Shown: one piece after another, positions 24,067-36,400 of the stretch
Layout of the letters: each line of letters begins with the position of its first letter
Numbering within the stretch: position 1 is the first letter of the stretch
Assembly (NCBI GenBank): GCA_003508835.1
Contig: PUFA01000062.1
Coordinates: forward strand, 4,371,001-4,435,000
DNA length: 64,000 nt
Direction: 5' to 3'
DNA from: Eonycteris spelaea
Lineage: Eukaryota > Chordata > Mammalia > Chiroptera > Pteropodidae
Made by a program: the position numbers and the translations under genes
The notes under the pieces: model-generated
The model's database searches: none
Told to the model about the DNA's origin: nothing
Seen by the model: the letters and a program-made list of their open reading frames with translations, nothing else

Positions 24067-25300
24067 GAATAAAAGAAGAAAAAAACAGAAACATTATATC
24101 TTTTGGAGAATAAGAAATATAAGGATTTGTCTCTAAGACACTGAACTAGTCCTATAAATATAAAATTTTATTAATTTTGTCTTTGTGATCCTTATGTCTT
24201 TATGTTAATATGATTGTGAAATATTATTTTTGTTATAAGGTAGGAAGCACATTCACTCTTCATTCTTTGTTAATATTTGATGTAAAATTAGTTACTAAAT
24301 TTCAAATAAATATCAAGTTTAAAGTACTTATAAATTGTATTCAGTGATAAGATCTAGGGTTATACTCTGCCTCTTTTTGGGTAAGTCACATCCAGCTTAG
24401 GAAATATATCTTACTGAACTGTGACCAAAAATACTTGAGAAGAAAAATTTGGTGGAAAACATTTAAATTCTGGGTAAGAACATAAGTGAGTCACTATTCT
24501 TTCTCAATAATGTATCAGAGAGATATAACTTTAATCATGAGACGTACTATGAAATATTAGCTTTAAAAAAAATCAGAAATTTCTCCTTTGAAGAATAAAA
24601 TCTTTTGCTTTACACAAGGCAGCTTTAAATTGGGGGTTTTCAGAAAGGATCAGAAAAGTGGTGACAACTAAATCACAAACCACAAATAATTATTTTTATA
24701 CCTCCCAAACATTGACTAAACATAAGAAATAATATGCATATCCCCTTAGTCTCAGGACAAGAGGAAAAATATTTGAGCTAATTTAGTAAGCACATCACCC
24801 ATAAATGTATCTCACACCCTATCATGCACTTTTGATTCATTGACTTTTCAACCAGGATTAAACTGTGCACATTCATCAAAAGTTTGAAAAGTACTTTCAG
24901 ACATTTACCAAAAGTAATCACATCAATGAAAAATCTACTGAGTCAAGAGATTTGAATCTGAGCAAATGGTCTTCAGTTGACATATAGGCACTAACACACA
25001 AAATTTATCTTTCTTTCTCCTCAGTTGAAGCTAATTTGAAAATGAGCACTCTTTCTCCAATGGACCCAGATACATACATAATGCATCTTAATTGTGTTAA
25101 CTTACTATTGAAATTTGAAAAGTTGTTTCTGTTCATAAGGCTTAAGGCTGTTCTCCTATCCTCAAGGTGTGTAAGGCTTACTTTCCTTACATTCTCATGG
25201 GTATCGATCAATTACATAATTTTTCAGGTTATAATGTTAAAATGTTGGCTGAAAGCAAATATTTATTTTTCAACAATACACTCATCAGTCTTTTCTTTAG
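24067..25300. other. AT-rich stretch, nothing recognised
   Basis: No gene, RNA or nameable repeat. Overlapping short frames on both strands at 25005-25320 show no family features. Confidence 0.45.
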
Positions 25301-25314
25301 TCCTTGTGGGAAGC

Positions 25315-25490
25315 TGACAGATGACTCAACCTCATCACCCCTGACTATATCCGGCCTTTTGCATCTAACTGTGAAGTTCCCTTCCACCATAGGTAGAGTG
25401 ACCTGTCCACTCCTGATTCTGATCTGGACCATGTGACTTGCTCTGGCCAATGGGATGTGAGTAGGCTTGATACAATCAGACATAGTCTAA
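25315..25490 (+). repeat. MaLR LTR fragment
   Basis: CCCTTCCACCATAGGTAGAG, ATCTGGACCATGTGACTTGC and TCTGGCCAATGGGATGTGAG are MLT1-like internal blocks. The copy is cut off by the ERV LTR that follows. Confidence 0.55.
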
Positions 25491-25491
25491 A

Positions 25492-25821
25492 TGCAAACCA
25501 CATGTAATTCTAAAGAAATAAAGGAGGAGCATGATCTTTTATGGTCTAGGAAGGTGCTACTGTAAACAAAGAGTTCATTGGAAAAAACAAAGTTTGACGA
25601 TAACGACTTTTCATTGGCTGAGTTATGGCACTTGGTTGAGCTATTACTGGACAAGGAGTGTTTTTTTTTCTCCTGCTAAGGTAGTAAATATCACTTCCTG
25701 TCAGAGATGCAAGGTATGTCTCTTCCTGTTGGGGTCAGTAGTGTGCCATTGAGAGACATGTGTGTCTCGTCTAGCCTCCCCACTGCACTTTAAATGAGGT
25801 TTCTGCTTATTAATTTTCACA
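25492..25821 (-). repeat. ERV 3' LTR (antisense)
   Basis: Read on the minus strand it opens TGTGAAAATTAATAAG directly after a polypurine tract, holds a CCATAAAAGATC TATA-like box, and ends near GTGGTTTGCA. About 330 bp. Identified by position next to the polypurine tract and pol remains. Confidence 0.7.
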
Positions 25822-25823
25822 CT

Positions 25824-25836
25824 TCCCCCTTTTTAT
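25824..25836 (-). promoter_or_regulatory. Retroviral polypurine tract
   Basis: Minus-strand AAAAAGGGGGAAG lies two bases before the LTR start, the usual plus-strand primer site of gammaretrovirus-like elements. Confidence 0.7.
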
Positions 25837-27905
25837 CAAGATCTTTCTCTGAAAGCATCACTGATCAAACGTCAGGTTTTTCCTGATTCAGTGGTCTTCT
25901 GTCCCTCAAGGGCAGGAAAGAGCTTTCCTGAAGGTTGTATCCTACACCAAAGGAAAGTGCACAGATTGGAAGCCCACAGTGGGGACATTTGAGTAACAAG
26001 GAGGGGTAGCAAGGAGATTGCTCAAGCATCTCTCACCTAAAGTCTGTGTCTTAGAATAGTGACTATGACTAAGGTACACTCTGAAGTGAAATAATTAAAC
26101 AAGGGCTTTGGGGAGACAAAATGCAGAAATAAAACAAGCAGCAATTAAACAGTATTGTTATCTCAAAACAAACTATAACTATTTGGAACAAAGTATCTCA
26201 CCAATAGTACAACTGGTAGATTACAAATTCAGAGACTATGAATTTAGATAAGAAACCAGAGTCAGTTAATAGTCTAGATGAAAGAGGAACTTCTGTGAAT
26301 TTTAAATCCTCTAACTGGCCTGGTCTGGACATCTTGAGAAAGCTGTCTCATCAGGTGTCATCAGCTTCGATTTCAGGAAATCTTCACCTTTAGGTCGCCA
26401 GTTGGTGTGCAGGTCCAGTCAGGGTTAGGTGGTTTTAGATATGTCATGTGAATCCAGGAGTCTGTTTTCTGGAGTTTGGTGGCAAAACAGTTGGTTAGCA
26501 GTACAGGGCCTCACAGTGAAGTTGAAGAGAGTCTTTCTGGAGGTATCTTTTCCGATAGATAAAATCTCCAGGTTGCAAAATTTGTTGCTTAAGGTCTTTA
26601 TCTCTCTGGAGCACGCTTTTAAACAAGAACCACCAGTAAACCATGAGATGTCAGCATTACTCAAAGGAGTTTCCTACAGATCATCAGAGCACCAGATGGT
26701 GAGTGAGCAGTCTTGAGGGGCTTTGTTGGTAATAAAGGCGAGAAGAGTAGCAGGTTCAAGGTTACTACAACAAGAGAGGAGTTAATAAAAGGATTTCATA
26801 GGAGATGAGGCAGGTGACTAAAAAATGTTGAGTGTGATGAGAATTCAGGCAGTCTTCTTCTGCATGGGGTACAAAAATGATTAGAGAGGATCCACAACAT
26901 ATTCTTTGGTGACCTCAACCTAAAGGACAGAGACAGTAATGGCCATTCCACAGGGCCCGGTTGCTAGCTATAATGCCCTATAAGTCAATAGTGGTCCCCA
27001 TGTGTTTAGGTGAGTACCCCAAGGGCATGACCTGCTTTTTCATATACAAAAAGGAAAAAGGGGCTTTGATCATAGGAATGCCCAAGGTCAGGTGGGTTCA
27101 TTAAACTCTCCTTTAAGGCTTTAAAGACTATGTCCTCCTATTCTTTCCACGAAGTGGAATCCAGGTTATTGTTCTTTAGTAAAGCATACAGAGTTTGGCC
27201 GTAAGAGAGATCTGAGACTCAATTTCACAATAAACAACTAGCCTGAGAAAACCTCATAGCTGACACTTAGTTTTGAGTTCTGGGAAACTTAGGACACTGT
27301 GAAACCTATTTGGATCTTGGTATAGCCCTTGTTCTGATATTAGATGCTCTAAATATTGAACTTGGGTTTAGGCAAACTGCAATTTTTTCTTGGTAACCTT
27401 ATGTCCCTTAGAGGCTAAAAGCTTTAACAAATGGATGCTGTTTTCCTATGAGGGAAGTTGGGAGGAATTAAAACAAAGTAGAAGAACCCCTAGGGAACTT
27501 TGTATCATCCAGATCAGCTTTCAGAATTTAGAAAGGTTCCTGGTTAAACCATGAGGCATTACTGTCAAGGTCAATTGTTTTCCTTCCCAAGTGAAGGCAA
27601 AAGGGTATTGGCTAGCTTTCCCAACCAGAATGTGAAAGAATGCATTGCAAACATTAGTTACAGTTAAAGAATTCACTTCTAGAGGAGATAGTCATATATG
27701 AGTGTTTGGGACAACAGAGCATCAAGGAATAACAGTTTTTTTTATTGCTTATAGGTTCTGGACAAACCTTCACACTTAGCCCATGGGTTTTCTCACAAGT
27801 GAAATAGAAGTATTACAGGAACTAGTGCAAGGGATAATGAGGCCCTGAGTCTTACAATCTTCTATTATGGGCTTCTTTATTTATGGGGTATTGATTGATT
27901 TTAGT
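25837..27905 (-). pseudogene. Class-I ERV remnant: pol pieces, decayed
   Basis: In minus-strand order: RT fingers/palm (about 27905-27480; CNTSIS-, KPMG- and TVMPHG-like residues), RT thumb (about 27480-27280; LLASKGHKVTKKK), connection (about 27150-26950; FKALKES, IPMIKAPF), RNase H start (WFTGGS instead of the usual WFTDGS, about 26640), then a jump to an integrase C-terminal piece (LQPGDF...YWKRY, about 26560) and little recognisable env before the polypurine tract. Many stops and frameshifts occur. The catalytic YxDD block and the integrase core are missing. The 5' LTR was not found. This is an old, inactive HERV-H-like gammaretroviral relic; the exact family is not assigned. Confidence 0.75.
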
Positions 27906-28640
27906 CCAAATTCTGAGTTTTATAAAAGAGAAAACAGAACAAGAGAAAGTTGTATTTGCATAAGATTTAGGAATCTTTAAATTATTTTAACATACTTTTG
28001 TTGATTCCTAAAATATCCTTGCTTCCTGGAACAGAATTTACTTTTGTCTGCTTAGAATAATGGGATAAACAGGTAAAGAAAGGGAAGTAAGCATAAGATG
28101 TAAAAGTTTTATTTTCAAACACATATGTCCTTTGATATGGGAAAAATATGTGATGGGATTCTGAGTGATCATTATTTTCTTTTTTATATTTTTCCACAGA
28201 TTTTTTTGTATGTGAAAATTCACACTAAAGAGAAAAAAGGTTTAAAATTGAAAATAAATTAAATTTTGATTATTAATTAATTATTAATTATTTATTCCTA
28301 AAATTTAATTACTAATTCTTTATCGTGATAATGTAAGCCATTACCAAGTAAAAAGCTTGGAAGAAAATGCACTTGAAAAGAACTCATGTAAATCTTTTTA
28401 CTTTTTCCTTGCCTATGTTTCCAAGTTTTCTTTAATGCATTTATTTTTTAAAAGAAAAAAATTATTTTAAAAGAAAAATTCCTAAATGAATATTTCTGAG
28501 GTATACAAATGACAATGTCTATTTGCCCTAGCAAAATTCTCAAAATATTTTTTTTGCACTATTGAAAGAATAAAAACTGGGTAATGATACACAATTTTTT
28601 TCAAGAAAATGAAATGCAACAATTAAAATCTGTGCTCTGT
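27906..28640. other. AT-rich stretch, nothing recognised
   Basis: Dominated by A/T runs and TTAATTAATTATTAATTATT at about 28271-28290. No gene or named repeat. Confidence 0.45.
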
Positions 28641-28649
28641 AATCTGATG

Positions 28650-28925
28650 AAGTAAAGAACAGCTGGATGGAGTCCAAATCTGAGAGTTAAGCAATAACCC
28701 AAGGCTTTCTGATCCAGCTACCAGCTCCAGGGAGAAATCACTTCGGGCTCAGAACCTCAATTGTCTTGTTTATAAAACTTACCTTGCCTTTCTCTACAAG
28801 GAAACTAAGGCTTGAAAGAAGTTAACTGGCCAAGATCATGACAGCTACTAAGCTTCCAAATGAGGAAAGAACTCCGATGGTTTGATTGTAACTCCTGAGC
28901 TGATTCTTTCTAACATGCCACAGGG
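28650..28925. repeat. Two opposed MIR fragments
   Basis: Left part is sense MIR (GGCTCAGAACCTCAATTGTC, TTGTTTATAAAAC). Right part is antisense (CTACAAGGAAACTAAGGCTT, AACTGGCCAAGATCATGACA). Confidence 0.55.
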
Positions 28926-29071
28926 TCCTTACCAAAGCAGAAGAGTTAACAGTGATACTCTCTATCTTTTGATCTCCTGCGATCTTGTCTTTTAAAGTAA
29001 TAATAACACCCTAAAATTAAAAGAATATCCCTGGAGGTACCAGCAGGATAACAATTTACATAGGACTAAAG

Positions 29072-29345
29072 ACATGGCGTTGGAATATTACTCAACCATA
29101 AGAGAAGATGAAATACTGCCATTTGCGACAACATGGATGGACCTCGAGATAACAACGCTAAGTAAGCGAAATAAGCCAGACAGAAAAAGTTGAAAATCAC
29201 ATGATATCACTTAGATGTGGGGTATAAACTTAAAAGCAACAAATGAACAGGACAAACAGAGACTCATGGACATGGACAATGGACTAGTGGTTAGCAGAGG
29301 GTAGCAGGGAGGAGGGAGGGAGTAAGTAGATGGGGGAAAAAATTA
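29072..29345 (+). mobile_element. L1 3' end fragment, sense
   Basis: GGAATATTACTCAACCATAA, CATTTGCGACAACATGGATG, AAATAAGCCAGACAGAAAAA and TGGACAATGGACTAGTGGTT match the same L1 subfamily type as the insertion at 23331-24051. The 3' UTR is cut short and is followed by an ATAAATAAATAA tract. Confidence 0.85.
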
Positions 29346-29384
29346 ATTAAAATAATTTTTTCGATATAAATAAATAAATAAGAG

Positions 29385-29784
29385 ATGGAGAGCTGTTGCC
29401 CTTCAAGTGAGGAAGAAAGGTGTGACAAAGAAGCTTCACAGGCAATGATCTCTAAAAAATTGCAAAGAGGGACAACATCGACTTCTTTTGAATATCAAAC
29501 TCTGTCCTCTGTATTTGGCCGTGCTATTCAAAGTAACATCAAATATTGTGCAAATCTTTCACCTCTCAAGCAACTTTTAGAAGATAAATTGTCTTTAAAC
29601 ACTGGAGTTAAACCACCAAACTTTATATTTGCTTAAAATAAGAACTTCTAGATCTCCTTTGTCAAACATATCTGAAATAAAAAGGTCCTTTGGAACTTCT
29701 GGAGCTAACCCCAGCCGTTCCTTTGCAAATGACCCTTTTTTTCATCTAAAGCATTCTGCCGCCATGAGGAAGCCCTTTCAATAA
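29385..29784 (+). pseudogene. Unrecognised coding-like fragment with one frameshift
   Basis: Two adjoining frames read like continuous protein. Frame A (29385-29636) carries STSFEYQTLSSVFGRAIQSN and then LSPLKQLLEDKLSLN. Frame B, offset by one base, runs from about 29635 to the stop at 29782-29784 with SRSPLSNISEIKRSFG and NPSRSFANDPFF. The composition (Ser/Pro/Lys-rich, no stops for about 130 codons across the shift in AT-rich DNA) is unlike the surrounding repeats. It follows an L1 3' end and an ATAAATAA tract. I do not recognise the parent gene. A fragment of a processed pseudogene is most likely; a chance open stretch is possible. Confidence 0.4.
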
Positions 29785-30117
29785 CATTAGAAAATTGTGG
29801 GATGGAAGCCTGTATTGATTTTAGAAAGGGACATTTGAACCCTAATGTTTAAAAAAGGAGCACAGTACATATTTCTGGTACTAATATGGATATTCCTCCC
29901 TCGGCTCTGATTCCATCTTTTTGTTTTAAGTATGATTTTTAAGGTAGAAAGTAATGTTATCACAGCCAAGAATATTGTCAAGCTGAAGGGGTTAAAAAGT
30001 CACATAATTTCAACCAAATAATACAACTGTAACTTTTGCCTAATACTCTGAAGGGTTTTTTTTCCCCTAGATTATTTTGAAATTTTAAAGATGAAATCTT
30101 CACTATAGATCATTTGT

Positions 30118-30301
30118 CCCTAACTCCTGGGCCATGGACAGTACCGTGGCCTGTTAGGAAACCAGGCCGCACTGCAGTGGGTGAGCAGTGAGCATGTGAA
30201 GCTTCACCTCCCCAGCACTAGCATTACCGCCTCAGATCATCAGGCATTAGATTCTGGCATTGGATTCAGTCCTTGGCGCCAGAAAGGTTGGGGACCACTG
30301 C
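30118..30301 (-). mobile_element. hAT-type non-autonomous DNA transposon
   Basis: Opens CCCTAACTCCTGGGCCATGG, has GTGGCCTGTTAGGAAACCAG and CCTCAGATCATCAGGCATTA, and closes AAGGTTGGGGACCACTG. The GGTTGGGGACC termini and body match a widespread mammalian hAT MITE-like family. Confidence 0.65.
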
Positions 30302-30841
30302 GAAAGAGCTCTTCATGGAGATGACTTGTCATACTCATCACCTCTTTAAATTCATTTGTCTCGTTTTAGTATCAATGAGAAGATAAAGCAATGGGAAATT
30401 TTGAAAAACAGGCTTCAGTATTGAGAGAGAAAACAGGTTCTCATTAATGAGATTGACATAACTCAAAGTGAGGCCCTATCTCAGGCTTCCCGGTTGCAGT
30501 GGACGTCCTACTGGACTTAATTATGGTATTTCATTGTTTAGGAAAACAGGAAAATAATCTGGTTCAAATTTATAAGTGTAAAGGTTAGGAAATATTACCT
30601 ATTCCAGATCTGAGCAAATAGACCTCCTGACGCCATGGGAGAAAAGAACAGGGAGATACTTATATCTGTGAATTACTCTTGTGAAAATCATTGTCCAGGC
30701 ACATCTTGCACAACAACACACAAACAAGCAAACAAAATAACAGTAGTTATAACACAACCTACAAATTTACAAATAAAGGAACTGAGGTAAAAAAGAGTAA
30801 AATGGAAATAAATGTGTAAGCTCAGAATTAAACCCAAAGAT

Positions 30842-31012
30842 TCTTTTCTTTATTTTTTTCCTTTTCTTTCTTTCTTTCTTTTGTTCTTCCTTCCTTCCTT
30901 CCTTCCTTTCTTTTGTTTTCTTTCTTTCCTTCCTTCCTTCCTTCCTTCCTTCTTCCTTCCTTCCTTCCTTCCTTCCTTCCTTCCTTCCTTCCTTCCTTTC
31001 CTTCTTTCTTCT

Positions 31013-31052
<40 letters not shown>

Positions 31053-31090
31053 TTCTTTCTTTCTTTCTTTTTCTTCTTTTCTTTTTATTA
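30842..31090. repeat. TTTC/TTCC tetranucleotide tract, almost pure pyrimidine
   Basis: About 250 bp of TTTC and TTCC repeats on the + strand with few purines. Overlapping Phe/Ser/Leu/Pro-rich open frames are products of the repeat. Confidence 0.95.
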
Positions 31091-31428
31091 TTTTTTATTA
31101 TACTACACTTTTTGTCGGCCCCACTTCAGGCACCAAGTACCTATGTCTATGCTGACTGCCACAGGCCAAAAACAATTTAAGTTTTACTTGAACTAGGAAA
31201 AAAAGCTAAATTCGAATGCTTAAATATAAATGTTTTCTAAACTGTTTGTAACTGCACTTCCTTCTCTGAACCCCCGATGACTGCCGTAGTCATATATATG
31301 TATATATTTGAGTAATACTACATTGTTCCACTACACTGTAGTATTATATTTTTCTAACATAAATTTAACAGATGTTTATGTGTAAAAGAGATATTTCAGG
31401 ATGAAACTCCAAACTTGGTCACCAAAAA

Positions 31429-31456
31429 AATAAATAAATAAATAAAAAAGAAAGAA
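31429..31456. repeat. (AAAT)n / A-rich tract
   Basis: AAATAAATAAATAAATAAA with A-rich flanks. Confidence 0.8.
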
Positions 31457-31528
31457 AAAAATTTAAGACATGTTCAGTGTAGTCAAACAAAATTTTAAAT
31501 GGATATCTGTTTCATCCCCCCACCCCTC

Positions 31529-31550
31529 TTTTTTTTTTTTTTTTTTTTTT
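31529..31550. repeat. Poly(T) run of 22
   Basis: Homopolymer after a C-rich CCCCCCACCCCTC. It could be the tail of an antisense retroposed sequence, but nothing convincing follows. Confidence 0.8.
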
Positions 31551-31929
31551 AACAATGATACAGCTCGTGATCTTGCATACTCCTAGGGATCCTGGGATTT
31601 GCCAAAGGGTTTGAGCTCAGCATCACCTTTAAAACTTCCACCTAAAAGTGTTAGCCTATCTTTAGAGGCTTTGTGTCGTTTTTTTCCTCATTTGTGAAAT
31701 GAATGTACAGGACAGTATTTGTTTCAGCAAGATAGAAAACTTGTTTTGCAATATGACTTCTTTCTCCAATGGCTTTATATAATCCACTGGAGAAGAGCAC
31801 TGAGACCTCATTGTCAGAGAAAGCAGCATCAGCCCTGGTTTGCACACCAAGCACTCATGTTTTTCACCAAGAAGTCTGGGTTTTACTTCTCTCACAACAT
31901 TCCGACTGGCTGTAAAACGTATTCCCTTT

Positions 31930-32401
31930 ATCTGGCTTGTGGTAGATGGCCTCAATAGCCCCAAGTTTTCACCACTCCCTCTATCTACAACTTTTTCATA
32001 GGACTTGGCGGTTCCTTCGTATTCAGTCAAAGTATATTTCTTCCTTCACTCCATGACTTGAGGCCAACATGTGACCTGCTTAGACCTATGTGCTGTGCCT
32101 AAATGGGACATGTCCAAAGGCATGAAAGTCACATGAATGATTGGGCTTACCCTCTTACACCTTGAAAAAGAACATGCCTAGAATAGTCTGCTGGTTCAGG
32201 AGATAATGAGAAAACAAGACAACGACTCTCAGCTCACCCAGAGGCAAGAGCAAACCTGAGACTGGCAGAACCACCTACTTGAGCCTAGCCCAGATCACCT
32301 GAACTCCAGGCAATCCGTAATAAATGCTCAGGGTCGTATGCCACTAAGGTTTTGTGGTTGTTAGTTACACGGCATTATTAAGGCCATATTTAACTGTTAC
32401 A
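31930..32401 (+). repeat. MaLR (MLT1-type) LTR
   Basis: GATGGCCTCAATAGCCCCAA at the left; CCTGAACTCCAGGCAATCCG, AATAAATGCTC, GCCACTAAGGTTTTGTGGTT and ACGGCATTATTAAGGCC...TAACTGTTACA at the right, the full MaLR 3' pattern. Confidence 0.75.
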
Positions 32402-32419
32402 TCATGCCTATAGCACTGT

Positions 32420-32935
32420 TTGTCATTTATTGCTGTATAACAAATCGTCCTCAAACTTAATGGCTTAAAATAACAAAACATTTATTTTCTTTTAACTTCT
32501 GTAGTCAGAGATTCGAAGAGACTTAGCCGAATGGTTCTGATTCAGTCTTTCATGTGGTTGTAGTCAGGATGTTGGCAAGGGCTACAGTCAGTCATCAGAA
32601 GGTTTAAATGGAGCTGGAAGACCTGCTACTGAGATGGCTATCAGCAGGGGCCTCGGTTTCTCACATGCTGTGACAGGCACCTCGGTTACTTGCCATGTGG
32701 ACCTTTCTGGAGGTTGCCTTTGTGTCCTCATGGCCTGGCAGCTAACTTCTCTCTGAGAGCACAAAAGAAGCCTCAATATCTTTATGATCTCGTCTCCAAA
32801 ACCATGCACTGTCACTTTTGCTTTATATTCATTATAAGAGGGCCTCTAATCCAGACCACATTCAAGGTGAAGGAAATTAAGCTCCACCTCTGGAAGGTAA
32901 GAGGAGCTAAGACTTTGTGAACATATTTAAAAACC
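32420..32935 (+). repeat. Mammalian interspersed LTR-like repeat
   Basis: CATTTATTGCTGTATAACAA, TTAATGGCTTAAAATAACAA, then CATGTGGTTGTAGTCAGGAT, and AAGCTCCACCTCTGGAAGG near the end. This common family layout (TGCTGTATAACAAA...GGCTTAAAA) is recognisable; I leave its subfamily open. Four short frames overlap it and none is a gene. Confidence 0.6.
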
Positions 32936-33489
32936 ACTACAGAATGCCTTCTAATATATATCCCTTCTACATGCAAGATATATTCCCTCTTTCCCAAGGT
33001 TTCCATAAGTCTCATCCCATTACAGCATCAGCTCTAAGTCCGGAGTCCCACCTTTTAAATCAGGCTCAGGTGCAGAAGAGACACCTCAATTTTAGTGTCT
33101 TAAGTACAGCTCCTGCAGTCCAGTTCCTCTCTACCCAGAGATCTGTGCACTAAAGGGACCCATGCTCCCAGCCCCACACCCAACATATAATGGGCATAGG
33201 AGAAAGACTACAATCACCCTCAGATTTTCAAAAGTCTATAACAACATAACTTTTACAGTTTTTCTTTCCTTATCAGATCTCTAGTAGAAGTATTGTTTAT
33301 ATTTTACAAAAGAGTAAATAGATTTACAAATTCATATTTAATAACAAAGTGAAAGGGCAAAATAGCGTAAAAGATAATCAAGTCACTGGAAACTTGGGTA
33401 GTTATTTGTTAATAGTGATGGTTGGAAACAGAGAATGCTTAGATTATAAAAGGCTTAATTAGTCTTATTATATCACCACTATTAAAAAC

Positions 33490-36400
33490 AACTTTCCAGA
33501 TGGGCTATATAAAAAGATATCTATTTCTGCTTTACTGGTATTACCTGATCCTTTGTATTTCTGTGATGTCGGCCATAATTTCCCATCTTTCATCCCTGAT
33601 TTTGTTTATTTGTGTCCTTTCTCTTTTTTCTTTAGTGAATCTAGCCAGGGGGTTGTCAATTTTATTAACCTTCTCAAAGAACCAGTTCTTTGTAGCATTT
33701 ATTTTTTCTATCATTTTTTGTTTTCAATTTCATTTACTTCTGCCCTGATTTTGATGATTTCTTTCCTTCTGCTGACTTTAGGCTTCATTTGTTCTTCTTT
33801 CTCTAGTTTTTTAAGATGAAGTGTTATGTTGTTTATTTGGGGTCGTTCTTTTTTTTTTTTTTTTGGACTTAGGCCTGTAATGATATGAACTTTCCTTTTA
33901 TGATCACTTTTGCCGTGTTCCAAAAGTTTTGATACATTGTACTATTATTATCATTCATTTCTATGTATCTCTTGATCTCTCTTTTTATCTCTTCTCTGAC
34001 CTAGTTATTCTTCAGTAGTATGTTGTTTAATCTCCATGTATTTGTGGTTCTTCCTGGATTTCTTTCTGCAGTTGATCTCTAATTTCAAAGCATTATGATC
34101 AGAGAATATGATTGGTATGACTTCACCCCCACTTATATTTGTTGAGGCTATCTCTGTGTCTGAGTATGTGGTTGATTCTTGAGAATGTTCTATGTGCACT
34201 AGAGAAGAATGTATGTGTAGCCATTTTGGGATGGAAGCTCTGTATATGTCAATTATGTCCAGTGGTCTAACACATTATTTAAGGATGTTATTTCCTTATT
34301 GATTTTCTGTTTGGATGATCTGTCCATATCCGACAGCGGGGTATTTAGGTCCCTACTATGATAGTGTTTTGTCGGTTTCTCCCATTAGTTCTGTTAGTAA
34401 CTACTTTACACATTTCGGGGCTCCCTGATTAAGAGCATAGATATTAATAAGTGTTATGTCTTCTTGGTGCATGATTCCCTTTATCATCATGAAGTGTCCC
34501 TCAGTATCTTTCTTTACTTTTTCTATTTTGAAATCTATTTCATCTGATACTAGTACTGCTATTCCCGCTTTTCTCTGTATGCCATTTGCTTGAAATATCA
34601 TTTTTCGTCCTTTCCCTTTGAGTCTATATTTGTCTTTGGAGCTGAAATGTGTCTCCTGGAAGGACCAAATGTTTGGCTTTTGTTTTTTGATCCATTCTGC
34701 AACTCTGTACCTTTTACTGGTGAGCTCAGTCCATTTACATTTAGGGTGACTATTGATATATGAGGTCTTCTTATAGCCATTTCATCTTTTGCTTTCTGGT
34801 AGCTCGGTGTTTCCATTGCTTCCTTGTCCTTGTGTTTCTGTTTTCTTTATTTTGGTTGGCTTTTGTGGGTTTTGCCTCTGGTTCTTCTTGTTCTATGTTC
34901 TATTATATACTTCAGTTCTGAACCTTTGGTGAGTGGTTACCATTACAAATATGTAAAGGATAGTTATATATAGTCATCCATTTTCTTCTGTGCATGCCTT
35001 ATCTCCATTCCCCTTTGTGAGTTTTGATCTTTTGAATCTTCCCCTTTTCAGTCATTGTTATCTCAATTTATCCTTATGTATGCTGAACTTTCATTACTAC
35101 CTTGCTATAGCAATTTTATTCTTATTATTTAAGCTTATAATGCCCTGTTCTTAGTAAGGGTTGCACTCCTCTGTTCTATTTGCCTGAAAGTCACCTTACT
35201 TCCTAATTGCGTGGGGTTGTTTTTTTGTCATTTTTTTTAGGTGAGCTGACCCCTTTCAGTATTTCCTGTAGTGCAGGCCTCATAGTGAAGGATTCCTCAA
35301 CTTTTGTGTGTCTGGAAAGGTCTTTATTTCTCCTTCATACCTAACGAGAGCTTAGCTGAATACATCATTCTTAGCTGAATATACCATTCCTTCTGGCTTA
35401 TAAGGTTTGTACTGAGAAGTTCGAGGATAATCTAATGGGATTTCCTTTATAAGTCACCATTTTCTTCTCCTTGGCTGCCCTGAGAATTCTGTCTTTGTTG
35501 TTAATTTTGGATAATTTTAATAAAATGTGTCTTGGTGAAGGCCTTTTTGGGTTGAGATAATTGAGTGTTCTGTTGACTTCTTGAGTTCCAAGCTCCAGCT
35601 CATTCCTTAGATTTGGAAATTCTCATCCACTATTTGTCTTAAAATGCTTTCTAGTCCCTGCTCCTTTTCCTCACCTTTCAATAATGGTCATTATTCTTAT
35701 GTTTCCTCTCCTGACTATATCAGCTAGTTCTTGTATTTCTCTTCCATTATTTTTTCATCCTTCAGTTTCTATCTTCTCCTTCTGAGTCTAGATTTCTGTC
35801 TTAGATATCACTGATCCTTTCCTCCATAGGTCGACTTTATTTCCCAAGCTTGCTATTTTATTTTCCAATTACAATGTGTTCTCCAGCAGAGATAAAAAAC
35901 AACTCTCCCAGGCAACGTTGCTCAGGGAAACTCACCGCACCTTCTCCCCTTCCACTCCTCCTACAGGTAACTCCAACTGTTGCGAGAGGCAGCTTCTTTA
36001 TTTCTTAATGGACTATTTCTCACCTCTCGACACCTGGGTTCTGACCTGTGGTATCTCTTATGTGTAGATCCCATGATCAGACGTGCTAGTGTGCAGTTGG
36101 GTGTTTTTTTTAATTTTAGATGTTCAGCTTATTGTTGTTTCAATGGGAGAGATCTGGGGACATCTCTCACTCTGCCACGTTTCTCAAAACCTCTTAAAGC
36201 TTATGAGGAAAAATGACTGGAGCCTGGAACACATGATCTGAATGACCTGAAAGCTGATTACCCTTTCCCAAGTTGAATTTTTGTAGGATATCACAGCACC
36301 ACCTAGGAATTTAGCTGCAACTTCCTGAGAGACCTTGAGAGCCAGAGGCACCCAGCTAAGCCACAACCTGGATTCCTGATTCATGGAAACTGGGACACAA

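Noticed and set aside
30812..31180. 122-codon Phe/Ser/Leu/Pro-rich frame
   Set aside because: It is a translation of the TTTC/TTCC microsatellite.
33500..33819. Plus-strand hydrophobic frames that look like membrane proteins
   Set aside because: They are the antisense of L1 ORF2, whose A-rich coding strand gives Phe/Leu/Ser-rich antisense translations.
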